A stretch of 24,143 nt of DNA, from contig DSDB01000185.1 in NCBI GenBank assembly GCA_011057845.1, positions 1 to 24,143 of the forward strand, written 5' to 3'. Source of the stretch: Phycisphaerales bacterium (lineage in GTDB: Bacteria > Planctomycetota > Phycisphaerae > Sedimentisphaerales > Anaerobacaceae). The translations under genes were made by a program, and so were the position numbers. Shown here piece by piece: positions 1-6,569 of the stretch (position 1 is its first letter; each line of letters begins with the position of its first letter). The notes under the pieces are model-generated. The model made no database searches, had not been told where the DNA came from, and saw nothing but the letters and a program-made list of their open reading frames with translations.

Positions 1-880
1 CCTGCAGGGCCCGGCCCGTCGCGGTAATCAACAGGCCGAGTCTGTCGATCTGAATGATGACGTTCTGATTACGTTTGATGACCGCCTGAGGCCTGGCCGG
101 CGCGAGGATATCGAGCCCGACCGTGCTGCCGGCCGCGATGGCGCGGCGTGCCGCCAGACCGTAGGGCGCCACCCAGTCGGCCGATTCGGGGTAGTCCGAG
201 GCGACGGTTTCAACCAGGACATTGTCATGGGTGATGAACTCGCCTGCCGCGATGTCGGCGGTCGCCTTGACGACACGGCGATTGTAACGGGCTCGGAATA
301 CGACGCGGCGGCTGTCCACCACCGCGGCGGCCTGTTTAACTTCGATCTCGACTATGGCCAGATTGGCGGCCGGACTCTTGGCCGCCGACGCGGTGAATGT
401 CAGTGCTGATTGAGGTTCCGCCAGGACCAGATCCGGAGGCGCCGCCACCGGCTCAAAGGCGCGGACACCGGGAGCCTTCGGCGCCGAATCAAGGTACGCC
501 GAGGCGAACTGGACGAAATCGCCGCCCGTTACCGTCCGGTGCGGCCGAGACACCCGGACGCTGTCGGCGCCCGAAAACATCACGCAGGAGGCGTCCAGTC
601 CCGCCGCCGCCAACCGGCTCAGTATCACAGCCCGACTGACCGTGATTTCCTGCCCCGGCATGGCGATGCGCCCCAGTGTCACCTTCTCGGCCTGGTCCAG
701 CAGCCGCTGTTCGCCCAGAAGTACTCCCACCTGTCCCAGCGTGGGCACGTCATTCTCGATGGTCAGCCGCCGCGGCAAATGAATGCGCAGCCCGGACCCC
801 GCACCGCTCTCGACCGCCGCCGCCGGCCCCGCGACGGCCCAGCTCAGTATTATAGTCAGGATGATCGTTCTGCGTTTCAT
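1..880 (-). CDS. flgA: FlgA, flagellar P-ring assembly chaperone (partial, 3' end outside window)
   Basis: The frame is open from an ATG at 880 to the left edge, giving 293 residues without a stop, so the C-terminus is missing. Residues 1-22 form a signal peptide: basic MKRR, a hydrophobic core, then an AAA cleavage region. From about residue 195 there is a SAF-like domain, with the pattern of a double-Arg beta strand, 'DIAAGEFIT', and later 'RRAIAAGSTV'. This is typical of FlgA, the periplasmic chaperone that helps FlgI form the P ring around the rod. The start lies 12 bases after the flgG stop, so the two are surely cotranscribed. The seen part is already longer than the E. coli protein (about 219 residues), which implies an N-terminal extension domain as in many non-enteric FlgA proteins. 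The next genes off the edge are probably flgH and flgI (inference). Confidence 0.85.
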   Translation of the reverse strand, partial: MKRRTIILTIILSWAVAGPAAAVESGAGSGLRIHLPRRLTIENDVPTLGQVGVLLGEQRLLDQAEKVTLGRIAMPGQEITVSRAVILSRLAAAGLDASCVMFSGADSVRVSRPHRTVTGGDFVQFASAYLDSAPKAPGVRAFEPVAAPPDLVLAEPQSALTFTASAAKSPAANLAIVEIEVKQAAAVVDSRRVVFRARYNRRVVKATADIAAGEFITHDNVLVETVASDYPESADWVAPYGLAARRAIAAGSTVGLDILAPARPQAVIKRNQNVIIQIDRLGLLITATGRALQ

Positions 881-892
881 GGTCGTCTCAGT

Positions 893-1681
893 TTAATAGC
901 TGCCGGTCTGTATGGCGGTCTGGAGCATCTGGTCGCCCGCCCGGATGGCCCGCGAACTGACCTCGTAGGCCCGCTGGGCGGTGATGAGGTTCACCAGTTC
1001 CGTCACCATCTGCACATTGGACTTCTCCAGAAACCCCCCTTGAATCAGTCCCAGGCCGTTGTTACCCGGAATACCCGTCACGGCCGTGCCGCTGGCCTCC
1101 GTCTGCGCCAGCAGGTTGTCGCCCTCGCTGGACAGCCCCGACGGATTAGGAAAGTTGGCCAGTTGGATGCTGCCGACCACCGACTGTGTCCCGGATGGGT
1201 CGGTCACGTTGACGCTGCCGTCCTTGCCGATTGTCACCGCCACGGCATCGGTGGGAATCGTAATCGGCGGATCGAGCAGGTAACCGGTCGCCGTCATCAA
1301 CTCGCCGTTGGGTCCCTTCTGAAAAGCCCCGTCGCGGGTATATCGGGTCGTGCCGTCCGGCATGGATATCTGGAAGAATCCCTCGCCCGTGATGGCCAGG
1401 TCCAGCGGACGGGTGGTGTTGACCAGCTCGCCCGGGCTGAAGACCTTCACCGTCGAGGCGGCCCGAACCCCGGAGCCCACCTCCATGCCGCCCGGCGATG
1501 CCTGCCCGGAGAACATCTCCGCGCCCGCCTGCCGCAGGTGAACATAGAGCAGGTCCTGAAAATCCACCTGGCTGCGCTTGAAACCGTTCGTGTTGATGTT
1601 CGCCAGGTTGTTGGCCGTGACATTGATCATCAACTCCTGGGCGCTCATGCCCGTCGCGGCGGTTGAGAATGCTTTGAGCAT
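893..1681 (-). CDS. flgG: FlgG, flagellar distal rod protein
   Basis: This 262-residue protein matches the usual FlgG length (about 260). The N-terminus carries the flagellar rod/hook signature 'NVTANNLANINTNGFKRS' (about residues 20-37). The central 'RPLDLAITGEGFFQI' segment and the C-terminal 'FLEKSNVQMVTELVNLITA' and 'QRAYEVSSRAIRAGDQML' segments are textbook FlgG. The protein polymerises as the distal rod, crossing the periplasm through the P and L rings and joining the proximal rod to the hook. It is exported by the flagellar type III system, so no Sec signal is expected and none is seen. A good ribosome site (AAGGAG at 1691-1696) sits 9 bases before the ATG. It lies 34 bases downstream of flgF and 12 bases upstream of flgA. 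Confidence 0.96.
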   Translation of the reverse strand: MLKAFSTAATGMSAQELMINVTANNLANINTNGFKRSQVDFQDLLYVHLRQAGAEMFSGQASPGGMEVGSGVRAASTVKVFSPGELVNTTRPLDLAITGEGFFQISMPDGTTRYTRDGAFQKGPNGELMTATGYLLDPPITIPTDAVAVTIGKDGSVNVTDPSGTQSVVGSIQLANFPNPSGLSSEGDNLLAQTEASGTAVTGIPGNNGLGLIQGGFLEKSNVQMVTELVNLITAQRAYEVSSRAIRAGDQMLQTAIQTGSY

Positions 1682-1715
1682 CGTGGGTCGCTCCTTCGAA
1701 CTTGTGTAATGACGG

Positions 1716-2447
1716 TCAGCCCATGGCTACGCTCATGAGGCTGCCGCCGATATCCTTCGTGGCCGACAAAACACGGGTATTGGCCTGATAGAGCCGCGAG
1801 ACCATCAGCATATTGACCATCTCCTCCATGAGCTGCACATTGGAGGCCTCGCGGCAGTACTGCCGAACCGTCAGACCCGTGGGTGTCTCGGGCCGTACGC
1901 CACCCGGCGCCCGAAAACACCCCTCTCCGACGGACACCAGGGCCTTCTCGTCCTCCGCTTTGAAGGCTACGAGCTTGAAATTGTCGATCGTAATGCCATC
2001 GGCCTGAACCGCCCCGTCGGCCGTAATACGAATCGCGGACATCGCCGTCTGAGCAGGCACGGAGATTGGTCCGCGGCTGCCCGCCACCGGCCGGCCCGAG
2101 AGGTCCACAATCTGGTTATCGCTGTTGAGGCCGAACGCGCCGCTGCGTGTGTAGAGCGGACCGTCCGGCGTCTCAATCACGAAGAAGCCCTTGCCCTCAA
2201 GCGCTGCATCCAGGGGCCGGCCGCTTTCCATCAGCGGTCCCTGCGAGAAATCGTACACGGTCGTCGCGTCGATGTCATACCCGGCGTCCGGCATGGGAAC
2301 CCCCGCCTCCGCCAGGGCCTGTGTAAATGAGCTGATGCGCCGCTTGTACCCGACCGTGCCTGCGTTGGCCAGGTTGTGTGCAATAGCCTCGAACTGAATC
2401 CCAAGATGTTCGAGTGTCGCCCCGATCCGGTCGCTCAGTTCAGACAT
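1716..2447 (-). CDS. flgF: FlgF-like flagellar proximal rod protein
   Basis: The product is 243 residues starting 'MSELSDRIGATLEHLG'. It has the rod/hook N-terminal motif 'IAHNLANAGTVGYKRR', a central 'PLDAALEGKGFFVIETPDG' segment and the C-terminal 'SNVQLMEEMVNMLMVSRLYQ' motif. Size and order next to flgG identify it as FlgF, a proximal rod component exported by the flagellar secretion system; another FlgF/FlgG paralogue is the alternative. An in-frame start 18 codons upstream (2501) exists, but the ATG at 2447 is preferred because AAGGAGG lies 6 bases before it and the rod motif then starts at the normal distance. The ATG overlaps the stop of the upstream PilZ-like gene by 8 bases, indicating translational coupling. 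Confidence 0.88.
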   Translation of the reverse strand: MSELSDRIGATLEHLGIQFEAIAHNLANAGTVGYKRRISSFTQALAEAGVPMPDAGYDIDATTVYDFSQGPLMESGRPLDAALEGKGFFVIETPDGPLYTRSGAFGLNSDNQIVDLSGRPVAGSRGPISVPAQTAMSAIRITADGAVQADGITIDNFKLVAFKAEDEKALVSVGEGCFRAPGGVRPETPTGLTVRQYCREASNVQLMEEMVNMLMVSRLYQANTRVLSATKDIGGSLMSVAMG

Positions 2448-3834
2448 GGCCGGCCTCCTTTTCCACGACGGGCTCCGCCGGTGTGAATGTCTCGTCGGCA
2501 CCCTGCGGCGCAGACGGTGTCCGGCCCGGGTCCGCCTCGTCCCGCGCGACCCTCGCCTTCACGGCGGCGGTGTTCGTCGCCCGAATGAGTTCGCCTACCG
2601 CCGGATCGCTGAGAAACGTCAATTCCAACGCGATGGACGCCCCTTCGGCAGTCGTCGTCACATGGCGGACCTCGCCCATATTCTCCACGATCTTGCCCGC
2701 GTGCCTGTGCGGTCCCGCCGGATCGGACGGCCCGGCGTCCATATCCTCGTCAAGATTGAATACGACCAGCACGCGGTCGCCGGTCTTGACATTCAGCCCA
2801 GCCTCAACCCGCAGACCCGGCCCCGCCAGTTCGGTGATGACCGCCGGCACAAACGTCGGAGGTCCCCAGGAACCGTCGGCGATGCAACCGGCTCTGCCGC
2901 TCGACCGAGAGCCGTGGCTCCGCTGCGTTCGCGCCTCCTCGCACGGCGCCACAAACGGGAAACTTGCTATATACCCCTGCCGGTGAACCGGCACACGCAA
3001 AAAACGACGACGGTTGATAAACCGCACGTTCTCGCTGTGGGCCAGTCCCAGCACGTCTCCGTCAAAGCTGAGCACCGAGGAATCGAACTCCCACACCGAT
3101 GCCCCGAAGTAGTACCGTACACACCAGAACTCCCCGAACGTCACTTTGACGTGGCAGGTCATCCGCACCGCCAGCTCCGCGTCCGTATTCTCAACCACGG
3201 TCGCTTCGATCTCGTCGTCACGGCCCCGTCGCCGCGTCATGTGAATCGTGCGCCCCGCCGGAATCTGGCGGCTACTCAACTGAGAAATGTCCGGCGCCCT
3301 CGTGCTCGCCGCATGGGGCACAACAGTCTTGAACCCGAGCTTCTCCCGCAGGAACGACAACTCCATACGCAGACTGCGAACCTGCTCCGGCAACGGCTCT
3401 CCGTCGAGCTGCTCCTGGACCATCCGGCCAACCCCGCGGTCAAATGCGCTGCCGAGCGTGAAAATCGATTCGTCGCGCCGAATCCCCGCCCGGCGTGCAA
3501 TGTCCCGTAGGAGCGCCTTCTCATGAGCTGTCAACCCGTACTTCCGCGCATACTCGTCAAACATCCGCCCCGAGACGCGCAGCTCCTGCTTCTTGCGCCG
3601 ATACGTCACGTAGAACAACAACGCCGACAGAACCCCAATCGCCGCCAGACCGCTGATCGTGAACCATCGCTCGGTCATCACCGTTTTGTAACCCTGCATC
3701 GCCTCCCATCGCTCGCGCGGCGTCAACTGGGCCAGTACGCCCCAGGCGGCGCCCGCCCGGCCGCCCACATACCGCCCCAATCCAGCCGCCATGTTGAACA
3801 CAGAATCCATCATGCCGTTACCGAGCCGACTCAT
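2440..3834 (-). CDS. Membrane-anchored YcgR-like protein with PilZ domain
   Basis: This 464-residue protein has an N-terminal amphipathic stretch, one transmembrane segment (about residues 57-78, followed by the basic YRRKK), then a cytoplasmic region. Residues about 190-270 look like the beta-rich N-terminal domain of YcgR-type flagellar brakes. A PilZ domain (about 275-410) opens with RRRFLRVPV, which contains the RxxxR cyclic-di-GMP contact. The second motif, normally D/NxSxxG, appears as ELAGPG (about residues 335-340) and is degenerate, so binding is uncertain. Residues about 295-325 form a low-complexity insertion in the domain, and the tail beyond 420 looks disordered. The gene starts 4 bases after the flgE stop and overlaps flgF by 8 bases, so it belongs to the hook/rod operon. 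By family knowledge, YcgR proteins slow or bias the motor when cyclic-di-GMP is high. That role here is inferred, and a second ATG at codon 8 or 9 could be the real start. Confidence 0.75.
   Translation of the reverse strand: MSRLGNGMMDSVFNMAAGLGRYVGGRAGAAWGVLAQLTPRERWEAMQGYKTVMTERWFTISGLAAIGVLSALLFYVTYRRKKQELRVSGRMFDEYARKYGLTAHEKALLRDIARRAGIRRDESIFTLGSAFDRGVGRMVQEQLDGEPLPEQVRSLRMELSFLREKLGFKTVVPHAASTRAPDISQLSSRQIPAGRTIHMTRRRGRDDEIEATVVENTDAELAVRMTCHVKVTFGEFWCVRYYFGASVWEFDSSVLSFDGDVLGLAHSENVRFINRRRFLRVPVHRQGYIASFPFVAPCEEARTQRSHGSRSSGRAGCIADGSWGPPTFVPAVITELAGPGLRVEAGLNVKTGDRVLVVFNLDEDMDAGPSDPAGPHRHAGKIVENMGEVRHVTTTAEGASIALELTFLSDPAVGELIRATNTAAVKARVARDEADPGRTPSAPQGADETFTPAEPVVEKEAGHV
2454..2460 (-). 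promoter_or_regulatory. Strong ribosome binding site of flgF
   Basis: AAGGAGG on the minus strand lies 6 bases before the ATG at 2447, within the last codons of the upstream gene. It decides the flgF start against the longer frame opening at 2501. Confidence 0.85.
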
Positions 3835-3838
3835 CCGC

Positions 3839-5512
3839 CTACCGGATAAGGTTTGTCAGTTCCCTCAGAATATCGTTGGCGACACGGATCGTCCTGGCGT
3901 TCGCCTGAAAACCGTTCTGCGCCTCGATCATCGTCACGAACTCGGTCGCCACGTCCGCATTGGACTTCTCCAGCGCCCCGCCGTGAATCGAGCCGGCCCC
4001 GCCGCTCAACGCCTGCGTCGCCGCCGGATCGCCCGAGTTCGCCGAAGGAATGAAGTAACCGTTGCCGATGCTCTCCAAGCCCGTCATGTTTTGGAATAAC
4101 GCGATCTGCAAAGTAGTAATTTCCTTCTTGACGCCGTTGGAGAATGCGCCGATCAGAATCCCCTCGTTGTTCACCGAGACCGTGGACAACCTGCCCGATT
4201 CATACCCGTCCTGGCCCCGGGCCACGGCCGTGCTGTTGCCCGCGAACTGCGTCAAGCCGTCCAGCATGTCCGGCGTTCCCAGCGACAGTCCGATCCTCTG
4301 CGTATTGCTCTTGTCGTGGTCGAACGTCACCGAGAACAACGCCGAATCCCCGATGGCCGTATCCAGACCCGAGTAGTAGCCCGTCGTATCGAACTGAATC
4401 CCCTCGATCCGCCGGTCGGTGATATTGTACACATTGCCCGTGATCGAGGTCAGCACCATGTCCCACGTATTCGGCGTCTCCGTCCGCACGAACGCGGCCG
4501 ACAGCGTATGTCGTCCGCCCTGGCTGTCGTACACGGTGATCGAGACATCCTGCACCGCCTCGCCGCCGACGTTGGTGATCTCAAAGTACGACGGCAGTTT
4601 AAGCTCCGACGTCGCCGTGCCCTGGTTGAACGTCAGCTTGACGTCCGACTTGCTGTAGCCGTTCGTCACATCCGTGACGACAATCTGTCCGTCGCTGAAT
4701 GATGCCTTGGCGTTCGTCGCCCCCAGCGCCGCGCTCAGGGCCGTGACCACGTCGCTGAGCGTCATCGTGTCCGCCAGCGTAATCGTTGCCGGCGTCAGCG
4801 CCGTACCGTCGTGGTCGTAGCCCGTGACCGTGATAGTACTGCCAACCAGGGTGCCGCTCGAGCACTGGTCCAGTTCAATCAGCTTGGTGCTGCTTGATGC
4901 CTTCGTCCCGCTGTTTTCCGTGAACACGACGTTCGACACCAGCTTGTTCGATCCGTTGACGGTGTTAACCTGGTCGGCGCTCAGGTTGCCGGCCACCGTC
5001 ACCGACGTGGTCGCCTTGGCCGCCATCGCCACGTCATACGGAATCCGGATGTTGCTGTCGCCGGCCTTCTGGAACGTGTCGGCCTCGCCGGTCGAACCGA
5101 TCCGTTGGACCAGGAAACCCGTCGCCGGGTCCACCAGATTCGAGTTCGCGTCCACCGCGAATGTTCCGGCTCGCGTATAGACCTTCCGCTGTCCGTCGCT
5201 GAGCACGAAGAATCCCTCCCCCTCAATCGCCATATCCAGCGGGTTGCCCGTGTTCACAATGTTGCCCTGGCTCATGTTGGGGCTCGTCCCGGCCACCCCC
5301 ACGCCGCTGCCCATCTGCTGGGGGTTGGTCCCGCCGATCGTGCTCGTCGGCTGCGACGCCTTCTTGATCGTCTCGCTCAGAAGCTCCGAGAAGATGATCC
5401 GGTGCGACTTGTACGCCGTCGTGTTGACGTTCGCCAGATTGTTGCCCGCGACGTCCAGCATCTGTTGATGAGCTTGAAGACCGCTGACGCCCGCTGAAAG
5501 TGCGAAACTCAT
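3839..5512 (-). CDS. flgE: FlgE, flagellar hook protein
   Basis: The 557-residue product begins 'MSFALSAGVSGLQAHQQMLD' followed by 'VAGNNLANVNTTAYKSHR', the hook/rod N-terminal signature. Residues 91-102 (PLDMAIEGEGFF) and the C-terminal 'ALEKSNADVATEFVTMIEAQ' and 'NGFQANARTIRVANDIL' segments confirm FlgE. It polymerises into the extracellular hook, the universal joint between rod and filament. It is longer than E. coli FlgE (about 400). Residues about 180-300 form a Ser/Thr-rich insert whose part 240-295 resembles a flagellin-IN type module, probably an extra surface domain. It has a single cysteine (residue 217). AGGGGAG lies 7 bases before the ATG. It follows flgD after 22 bases; the FlgD cap is needed for its polymerisation. 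Confidence 0.95.
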   Translation of the reverse strand: MSFALSAGVSGLQAHQQMLDVAGNNLANVNTTAYKSHRIIFSELLSETIKKASQPTSTIGGTNPQQMGSGVGVAGTSPNMSQGNIVNTGNPLDMAIEGEGFFVLSDGQRKVYTRAGTFAVDANSNLVDPATGFLVQRIGSTGEADTFQKAGDSNIRIPYDVAMAAKATTSVTVAGNLSADQVNTVNGSNKLVSNVVFTENSGTKASSSTKLIELDQCSSGTLVGSTITVTGYDHDGTALTPATITLADTMTLSDVVTALSAALGATNAKASFSDGQIVVTDVTNGYSKSDVKLTFNQGTATSELKLPSYFEITNVGGEAVQDVSITVYDSQGGRHTLSAAFVRTETPNTWDMVLTSITGNVYNITDRRIEGIQFDTTGYYSGLDTAIGDSALFSVTFDHDKSNTQRIGLSLGTPDMLDGLTQFAGNSTAVARGQDGYESGRLSTVSVNNEGILIGAFSNGVKKEITTLQIALFQNMTGLESIGNGYFIPSANSGDPAATQALSGGAGSIHGGALEKSNADVATEFVTMIEAQNGFQANARTIRVANDILRELTNLIR

Positions 5513-5534
5513 GTCTTGACTCCCCTAATTCTTG

Positions 5535-5918
5535 CTAGTCTTGTACGGCGATCACGTCCTTCAGACTCACTGCGTGGTCGCCGACGGACAGGACCGTATC
5601 GCCATCTACATCATTGTAAACCGTTTCTACAACGCCACTTAGAACACCCCGCACGCCCATGCCCGTGTCGCCCACGAAACTGACGACCTTGCCGAGCAGG
5701 CTGCCTGCATAGTCTCTCTCCACGGCTCGCAGCACCTGGCTGAAACTGCTGTTCATCGTCTCGAGTTGCTGCAACTGCGAGAACAATGCCATCTGTGAAG
5801 CCATTTCATTGTTGTCCAGGGGCTCCAAAGGATTCTGATGCCGCAGTTGTGCCACCAGCAGCCTCATGTAATCGGCCTGCATCGTGTTGGATGGCTGCGT
5901 TGCCGCGACCTGGCTCAT
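5535..5918 (-). CDS. flgD: FlgD, hook cap protein (short form)
   Basis: The ATG at 5918 gives 127 residues. Residues about 10-45 hold the conserved FlgD N-terminal core: 'MQADYMRLLVAQLRHQNPLE' followed by 'PLDNNEMASQMALFSQLQQL'. After it comes a short beta-rich piece (about residues 70-127, GKVVSFVGD to 'DHAVSLKDVIAVQD') resembling the tudor-like part of FlgD. The Ig-like part that makes E. coli FlgD about 231 residues is absent. FlgD is the scaffold at the growing hook tip. The frame is open further upstream to 6254, but that extension has no family resemblance and contains the sigma-54 promoter, while AGGA lies 8 bases before 5918. This is the first gene of the hook/rod operon. Confidence 0.9.
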   Translation of the reverse strand: MSQVAATQPSNTMQADYMRLLVAQLRHQNPLEPLDNNEMASQMALFSQLQQLETMNSSFSQVLRAVERDYAGSLLGKVVSFVGDTGMGVRGVLSGVVETVYNDVDGDTVLSVGDHAVSLKDVIAVQD

Positions 5919-5988
5919 ACTTCTTGTCCTGTCGAGAGTTGCTCTTGTGCCGGACCACACAATGGGGCCGACCCGCCCTCGCTTCGTT

Positions 5989-6003
5989 GCAATCAGCGTG
6001 CCA
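5989..6003 (-). promoter_or_regulatory. Sigma-54 promoter of the flgD-flgE-flgF-flgG-flgA operon
   Basis: On the minus strand the bases read TGGCACGCTGATTGC, that is TGGCAC-N5-TTGC, a complete match to the -24/-12 consensus with GG and GC correctly spaced. Transcription would start near 5977, leaving a leader of about 60 bases before flgD at 5918. Such promoters need an AAA+ activator, and one is encoded at 10157-11647. Confidence 0.85.
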
Positions 6004-6122
6004 AGTCGTACACGCATGTCACTAGACGCAATGCAACCTATTGTAATAGAAAGGCTTACGTAAATTGCGTCGGCGCACCCGCACGCCGGTCTGCCCCCTA
6101 TACCGCTCCAATGGCCAGGACA

Positions 6123-6146
6123 TATCTTCCGACCGGACAGAAGATA
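6123..6146. repeat. 7+7 inverted repeat, possible activator site
   Basis: TATCTTC (6123-6129) and GAAGATA (6140-6146) are perfect inverted arms around a 10-base spacer. The centre lies about 130 bases upstream of the flgD sigma-54 promoter, a normal distance for an upstream activator site. Function is inferred from position only. Confidence 0.4.
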
Positions 6147-6467
6147 GTTCCGGTTCGGCCGAGCTGTGCGGTCTCCAGGCGACCTCACATGGACAGACGG
6201 CCCACGTGATTGACCGTAACGTCCTATAATATTACAGATATTTATATAGTTCATGCTGCATTCTGTCCCTCACGGCTCCTGGTGAACCGCCGCCACGACC
6301 CTGTGGCGCCCCTTACTCACACTCGACGTGCCTGTCAGGAAAACGAATGGCCTGTATAGAATCCCGACAGAAGGCCAAACCGCAAAGCCCCCATTCCGCC
6401 CACAAGAATCAGGCCTGAGGAGCCAATATGCCCTGTTCCACCACATGGACACCGCGTTTCCCATCCT

Positions 6468-6482
6468 TGGCACGCACCTTGC
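6468..6482 (+). promoter_or_regulatory. Sigma-54 promoter of the plus-strand flagellar operon
   Basis: TGGCACGCACCTTGC, followed by T, matches TGGCAC-N5-TTGC exactly. The start of transcription would be near 6494, about 76 bases before the ATG at 6570. Because the operon includes its own sigma-54 activator gene, autoregulation is likely (inference). Confidence 0.85.
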
Positions 6483-6569
6483 TCCATTAGAGGAATGGCA
6501 CGTGAAGTCTTTGCGTACTGACCCGACGCCGGGCCGGGAGACTCACGAATTACCCAAACGCAGCACCCA

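Larger units (their letters stand above)
5919..6569. other. Divergent regulatory region between the two flagellar operons
   Basis: This 651-base stretch holds no convincing gene. It contains two sigma-54 promoters pointing outward (5989-6003 minus, 6468-6482 plus), a 7+7 inverted repeat (6123-6146), and two copies of the octamer GACAGAAG (6136-6143 and 6366-6373), each about 100-135 bases upstream of one promoter. An AT-rich patch lies around 6225-6252. Confidence 0.8.

Noticed and set aside
410..1666. Long plus-strand open frame (418 codons) opposite flgA and flgG
   Set aside because: It is antisense to well-supported genes, and its translation is Arg/His/Gly-rich without domains; high GC content makes such shadows common.
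2446..3510. Plus-strand open frame opposite the PilZ-like gene
   Set aside because: Arg/Pro/His-rich translation, no ribosome site, antisense to a gene with clear domains.
6225..6230. TATAAT in the divergent region as a sigma-70 promoter
   Set aside because: No -35 element lies at 16-18 bases; the nearby TTGACC is only 9 bases away.
5919..6254. N-terminal extension of FlgD up to 6254
   Set aside because: It has no family similarity, contains the sigma-54 promoter, and a good ribosome site precedes the ATG at 5918.
6496..6514. Second TGGCAC followed by TTGC on the plus strand
   Set aside because: Spacing is 9 bases instead of 5, so it cannot be a working -24/-12 promoter.
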